Origin: Primulina eburnea
Lineage: Eukaryota > Streptophyta > Magnoliopsida > Lamiales > Gesneriaceae
Length of the DNA: 64,000 nucleotides
Direction of reading: 5' to 3'
Assembly: GCF_022965805.1 (NCBI RefSeq)
Contig: NC_133105.1
Location: forward strand, 33,180,867 to 33,244,866
Both the position numbers and the translations under genes were made by a program. Position 1 is the first letter of the stretch. Each line of letters starts with the position of its first letter. The notes below the pieces were generated by a model. It did not search any database and had not been told where the DNA came from. It worked only from the letters and a program-made list of their open reading frames with translations. This document shows positions 59,746 through 64,000 of this stretch, piece by piece.

Positions 59746-61161
59746 CATTTCCGGTTACCGGAATATTACTGAATCTACTACTGTTTGAATCTGACAATAC
59801 CTGTCATTCAAATTCGAATATCTGACACAAACCAATCAGCTAATAATATAAAATAAAATATTACCTACCTGGTATTCGGCTCTGACACACTGTTCTAACT
59901 ATCAAAATCAAGTTCTGAACAGTCTAATCAAACTTCTGAACTTCTTTAATCTTCAAAATCAGTTCTGACTCAACTGAACTATATATCATCTCAACGGTTC
60001 ATAACAATCTGTATCAAACACAGATTCAGAATGATAATAATATCGGATCAGATTCAAATATCAATACACAATTTCTAGCATTTATGACATTTCTGAAGTT
60101 CTGGCATATTCAATGTCATTCTCAACCACTGATCACGGTTTCCCTGTGCTATAATCAGCCAGTATACGATCTTCAGATATCACAGACTCTGAATACAATC
60201 TGTTACAATCAAGATTCATATCCGAACAATTCTGTATACAACAATTCCAGTTTCCATAATATTCAATACACTTCAACTGTTCGATTCAATTCAATCATAC
60301 GCTGCGAATATATCAAATATCATAGATAAAACGAGCATAACATCAATAAAATATTTCTGAACACAGGGTTTACAACCCCATACACGGAACTGAAGTACTT
60401 CCCAGAGAAACATATCATCAAATGTAACTCTAACTCTCAGGCAGTAAATCAATCAACTGATATCTCAATTCAGTCAGTATCAGTCTATAAGAAATTCGAA
60501 AATGAAACCAATACCTGGTATCAAATCAAGACTGAAATCATTTCCCATATACAGGACAAACGTGAAATCTCATCTGAAAGATTATAGCAAACTTCCTGCT
60601 ACTAATGAATCAATCCCTCATAGGCTCAACTTCAGTAATCAGCTGAATATATATATGGAATTTCTCCATCCCTTTCGATAATCATCGAATCATACATATA
60701 TAATACGGATATCAAGGAGTTCAAAATCGAGAATTCCTACCGTATATCGTTTATTCCTTGGCCATTTCAGGTCCAAATCTTACCATCTCTTGGCAAGAAT
60801 TTATAATTATTCTGTACTTGTGCAATATATCAATATCAATCATGCAGTCATCATCAGACAATACAAGTACAACACAATCTGGTTCAATCTCATTCTCATC
60901 TTACTGTAGTATACAATATTTCACAGAAATTTCTGATATCAACATTTCTCCCCAAAAAAGGTAAGAAATCGATACTACAGTACAACAACCTAACAGATGA
61001 AACATATATCAATGTAACTCAGTCAACGATAAGCGTAGAAAATGCATTAGTACATATCAATACATATGCAACATAATCATAAAAGATCAGTAACCGCCAC
61101 CATGTCATCACATGTGTCCCAGGTCTGTTCCTCGATCACCCCATCCAGATGATCCAGCTCC

Positions 61162-62031
61162 CTAAAATCTTCGGGAACCTCTCTGTGGACAGACTTTAGC
61201 AAAGTGTCCATGCTGTTTACAGGAATGTCTCCCTCCGCAAATCCTGCAATAAACTCCAGTATAACTCGGGCTAGAAATACTGGAGCTAGATGAACCACTC
61301 GGTCCACTTCCTAACTTCTTGAACTGTTTCTTTCGAGCTTTCAGCAAATCTTGCTTCCCACTCATGCTGCCACTATCAACTCCAAGAGGGGATGGCTGTG
61401 TCGGAGGTTGTATCGCACACCACCTTTCTAATTGTCTAATCAGACTCGCCTCCGCTCTCTTCGCTCTACTCAAGGCATCAACAAACTGGTAAGGTCGCTG
61501 CATATTCATCAATGCAACTACCTCCGAATTCAATCCTTTGATGAACTGATTCGTCACAGCTTCATCATTCCCAGCTACCTGAGGAGCAAAACGCAGTAGA
61601 GTAGAGAATTTAGCAACATATTCTTCAACATTCAGTTGACTCTGTCTCAAATTCTCAAACTCTGCTTGCTTATCCTCTCGATACGAAACTGACAGAAATC
61701 TTCGGAAAAATTCAGTTCTGAACATGTCCCACGAAATCACTGTACCTCTCAGTTCTAATATTGTTTTGGTTGAAATCCACCAACTCCTGGCGGTTTCTCG
61801 TAACTGAATAGGCACCAGTTTGACTTTCTGTTCCTCTGTACAACCAATTAAATCTAACAGTATTTCTATGTCATCAAACCAGTTCTCACAATCTTCAGAC
61901 GTCTCGATACCACTCAGAATCGGCGGCTGAAATAACTGAAACTCTTTCACCTTAATTTCCGTCTGAGTTTCTGATACATCTATCTGATCAGACGAAGTAC
62001 TACCCCTTTCTGGAATTCTCCTAGGAGGTAT
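61162..62031 (-). pseudogene. Element G gag with damaged zinc knuckle
   Basis: This gag is homologous to that of F (EFQLFQPPILSG, ARSWWISTK, REDKQAEFENLRQSQLNVEEY, LLRFAPQVAG). The start-equivalent codon is ATA at 62029-62031, as in F, and the frame offered from 61950 starts at GTG. An in-frame deletion joins CRICGGRH directly to SCKQHGHFAKVC and removes the second half of the first Cys motif and the first two residues of the knuckle core. A stop follows RRF near 61162. RNA binding by this product would be doubtful. Confidence 0.85.
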
Positions 62032-62340
62032 ATCTGCTGATCACAAGAGTCAGTAATCACAGGAGATAAATCAATCTCAGTCCCTTTCTGATCAGCTTAC
62101 CTCTGATCAAGAATTGGTTCTGATTCATTTTCAAATCAGATATATTACCAAATCAATTCAGATATTCAGGTAACATACATTTAAACGCAATAAAACATGC
62201 TGGCATGCTAGCATACTCAATGTAAATCAACATAATACTATATCACATGCTAGCAATCAAAAGCAGGAAAGAAAACTCAGTCTACCCCGCTCACTCTTTT
62301 CTATCTCAGTGCGAAGGAACCTACAATTCAAGGACCTATA

Positions 62341-62355
62341 GCTCTGATACCACCT
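62341..62355 (-). other. Element G primer-binding site
   Basis: Minus strand reads TGGTATCAGAGC beside the LTR, complementary to initiator tRNA-Met. Confidence 0.85.
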
Positions 62356-62357
62356 GT

Positions 62358-64000
62358 TGTGGGGACCCGGAAGCTAATCCATTCCTTAATCGTCTTAAGG
62401 AATATTTAATCATTTATAATAAATAGGGTCTAAATTTTTTTTTTTTTTAAAATGCAAAGCGGAAACGTAATGTAATTAAATTCAATTACATATTAAACAT
62501 GACATACAATTATTGTATAATCTACAATAATTCATCTAGGTTCAACTACATGTCCGTACTGAATCCTAAGTTGCTTCTGAAGCCCGGATCTCCACGCTAT
62601 CTAGTCCAGCCTCGTTCTCTTCGTGACCCTGGTCCTACCCCCTGTTGCCATGCACACATACAAACAAGACAACAGCCGGATATCTCCGGTGAGAATTACA
62701 TTCTCAGTATAAATCATGTATACATGCAATCATATAAACAATATAAAAGCATATAACGGATAATTCTAACATGTATCAAATCGGAACATGAATCAATACA
62801 ATACTAAATCAAGTTCTAAATATGTATCCTATTCAGGAACATAATCAATATCAAGAATAATTCTTATTCTAGACATGCACCAATATCAGGAACATAATCA
62901 ATGTCAAGAATATCTTCTATTCTAAACATGTACCAATATCAGGAACATAAATCAGTATTAATCAATACCATTCAATCTAGCTGTCACTCAGGCTAGTGAC
63001 TCTACGTTTTAGACTAGACTCAATCCTAGTCTAGGGATCCCGGTTTCCAAATGTGGTATTCCTATATCGAATTCCGTAATAGAAGGAACCGTATTCCTAT
63101 TACTCGATATAACCAATATCCTGGTATTCCTATATCGAATTCCGTAATAGACGAATTCCCATTTCCTATTACTCGATATAACCAAACATCCGGTGTCCTG
63201 ACATATCCGTCATGGACTGTAGCTCTATCGCTAATATCCTATCTTGAGACATCGTGCAATGTGCCCGTGGCGATTCCACCACTATCAGGCACTTCTGTCA
63301 CAAGATAATTCGACGAATACCTGTTAACTAATATCAAGAGAACAAGTACATCAATCAACCCAATGCAAATGTCAATGCAATAAGGTAAAGTATGTGATTT
63401 AGAGAAACTCGAGCCCAACCTCACTCGAGTTGTGCAATCCCAACTCAACATTAATTTATACCTTTATCTTCTCGCTCCGAAGAAGAAGAAGAAGAAGTCC
63501 CGACTCTATCTCGGTCCATTCCCAATCTAGTAATAACAATATCGAACAGATATAACATCAATAAACAACTCAGTTCAATACCTGTTCTGATCAATATTCA
63601 AATCACAATAAAATCTGATCAATGTCAAGTCAAGACATAATCTAATCCATATCGACAATATCACGATATAATCGAAATCACTACTGAATCTGATCAATAT
63701 AAATTAACTGATGTTTCGACGGCATAACAATACTGTCTCGATAATCCCGTCAGTCCAAACATCACAGATATAATACCAGAACTCGTAATCAATATCAATA
63801 CCAGTCATAAGCTCAATAACCATACATATCTGATATGAATTCTCAGTCCAATCGATTCCAAAAATCATAACAGTTACATCAACAGTCCGTTCTTTAATCT
63901 GACTTCGATTCTATGATGTCTAACATGACAAGAACATCATATATGAATCCTATTCAATTCTGACAACATCATAGTTTCAAGACATGTCAAAACGTATCAA
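62358..64000 (-). repeat. Element G 5' LTR, cut by window end
   Basis: It starts TGTGGGGACCCGG beside the primer-binding site and runs to the window edge (1643 bp seen). It has the ccgg hairpin (62674-62690). In place of the gaataagac hairpin, directly after ctagggatcccgg, it holds two tandem copies of another hairpin (63047-63190). Small open frames inside it are not genes. Confidence 0.85.
63047..63190 (-). repeat. Tandem pair of hairpins in element G LTR
   Basis: A unit of about 70-77 bp occurs twice. Each has a left arm with tatatcga and gtaatag, and a right arm ctattac-tcgatata that is its reverse complement apart from a 5-base bulge (attcc). Confidence 0.8.

Larger units (their letters stand above)
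59746..62357 (-). mobile_element. Element G internal region, gag-only Gypsy element, cut by F
   Basis: This minus-strand interior is related to F: primer-binding site beside the LTR at 62358, gag at 61162-62031, protease remnant at about 60600-61070 whose active site reads CTN, and AT-rich non-coding sequence. The rest, including the 3' LTR, is separated by insertion of element F at 59745 and was probably lost in the 53638 rearrangement. Confidence 0.8.

Overview
This window looks like plant nuclear heterochromatin. All recognisable coding sequence belongs to plant-type LTR retrotransposons (Ty1/Copia and chromodomain-bearing Ty3/Gypsy). Primer-binding sites match the 3' end of plant initiator tRNA-Met, and target duplications are 5 bp. 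I see no host gene, tRNA, rRNA or organellar sequence in 64 kb. The species cannot be fixed from this; a dicot with large pericentromeric arrays is a guess.

Layout. 1-7087: Copia-1 (+), 5' LTR outside the window, inserted in the integrase of Gypsy-1 (+), whose 3' end and 2.7 kb LTR occupy 7088-10671. Gypsy-1 sits inside a second LTR (tail at 10672-11243), which itself splits Gypsy element A (+, 11244-16726). The 3' LTR of A carries a reverse solo LTR (14542-16109, target duplication ggagc). 16727-19018 is a tandem array of a 364-bp integrase fragment. 19019-27752 is the 3' LTR and non-coding internal part of reverse element C, holding a Copia solo LTR (22065-24211, duplication cgaat) and a Gypsy solo LTR (24675-26784, duplication tcagt). 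27753-36589 is reverse element D, a chimera of two tandem copies fused near 33607. 36590-43944 is reverse Gypsy element B, nearly complete. Its 5' LTR is cut by the small non-coding element E (+, 43945-46533), whose 3' LTR is cut by Copia-2 (+, 46534-53638). Copia-2 is truncated and joined directly to the 3' LTR fragment of reverse gag-only element F (53638-59745). F sits in a related gag-only element G (59746-64000).

Function. Every pol gene visible carries stops or frameshifts, so none is autonomous as it stands. C, F and G look like one non-autonomous family: gag kept, protease active site lost where it can be read, no reverse transcriptase or integrase seen. They could only move if helped by a relative such as B.

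The most unusual signal is structural. The non-coding parts of these otherwise different elements hold many short perfect stem-loops at fixed positions. Their arms change from copy to copy while staying complementary: a hairpin just before the polypurine tract, two hairpins inside Gypsy LTRs, tandem hairpins in the Gypsy-1 LTR, and an ordered run of seven in Copia LTRs. In five Gypsy LTRs, arrays of GC-rich palindromes end 45-51 bp upstream of a TATA box.
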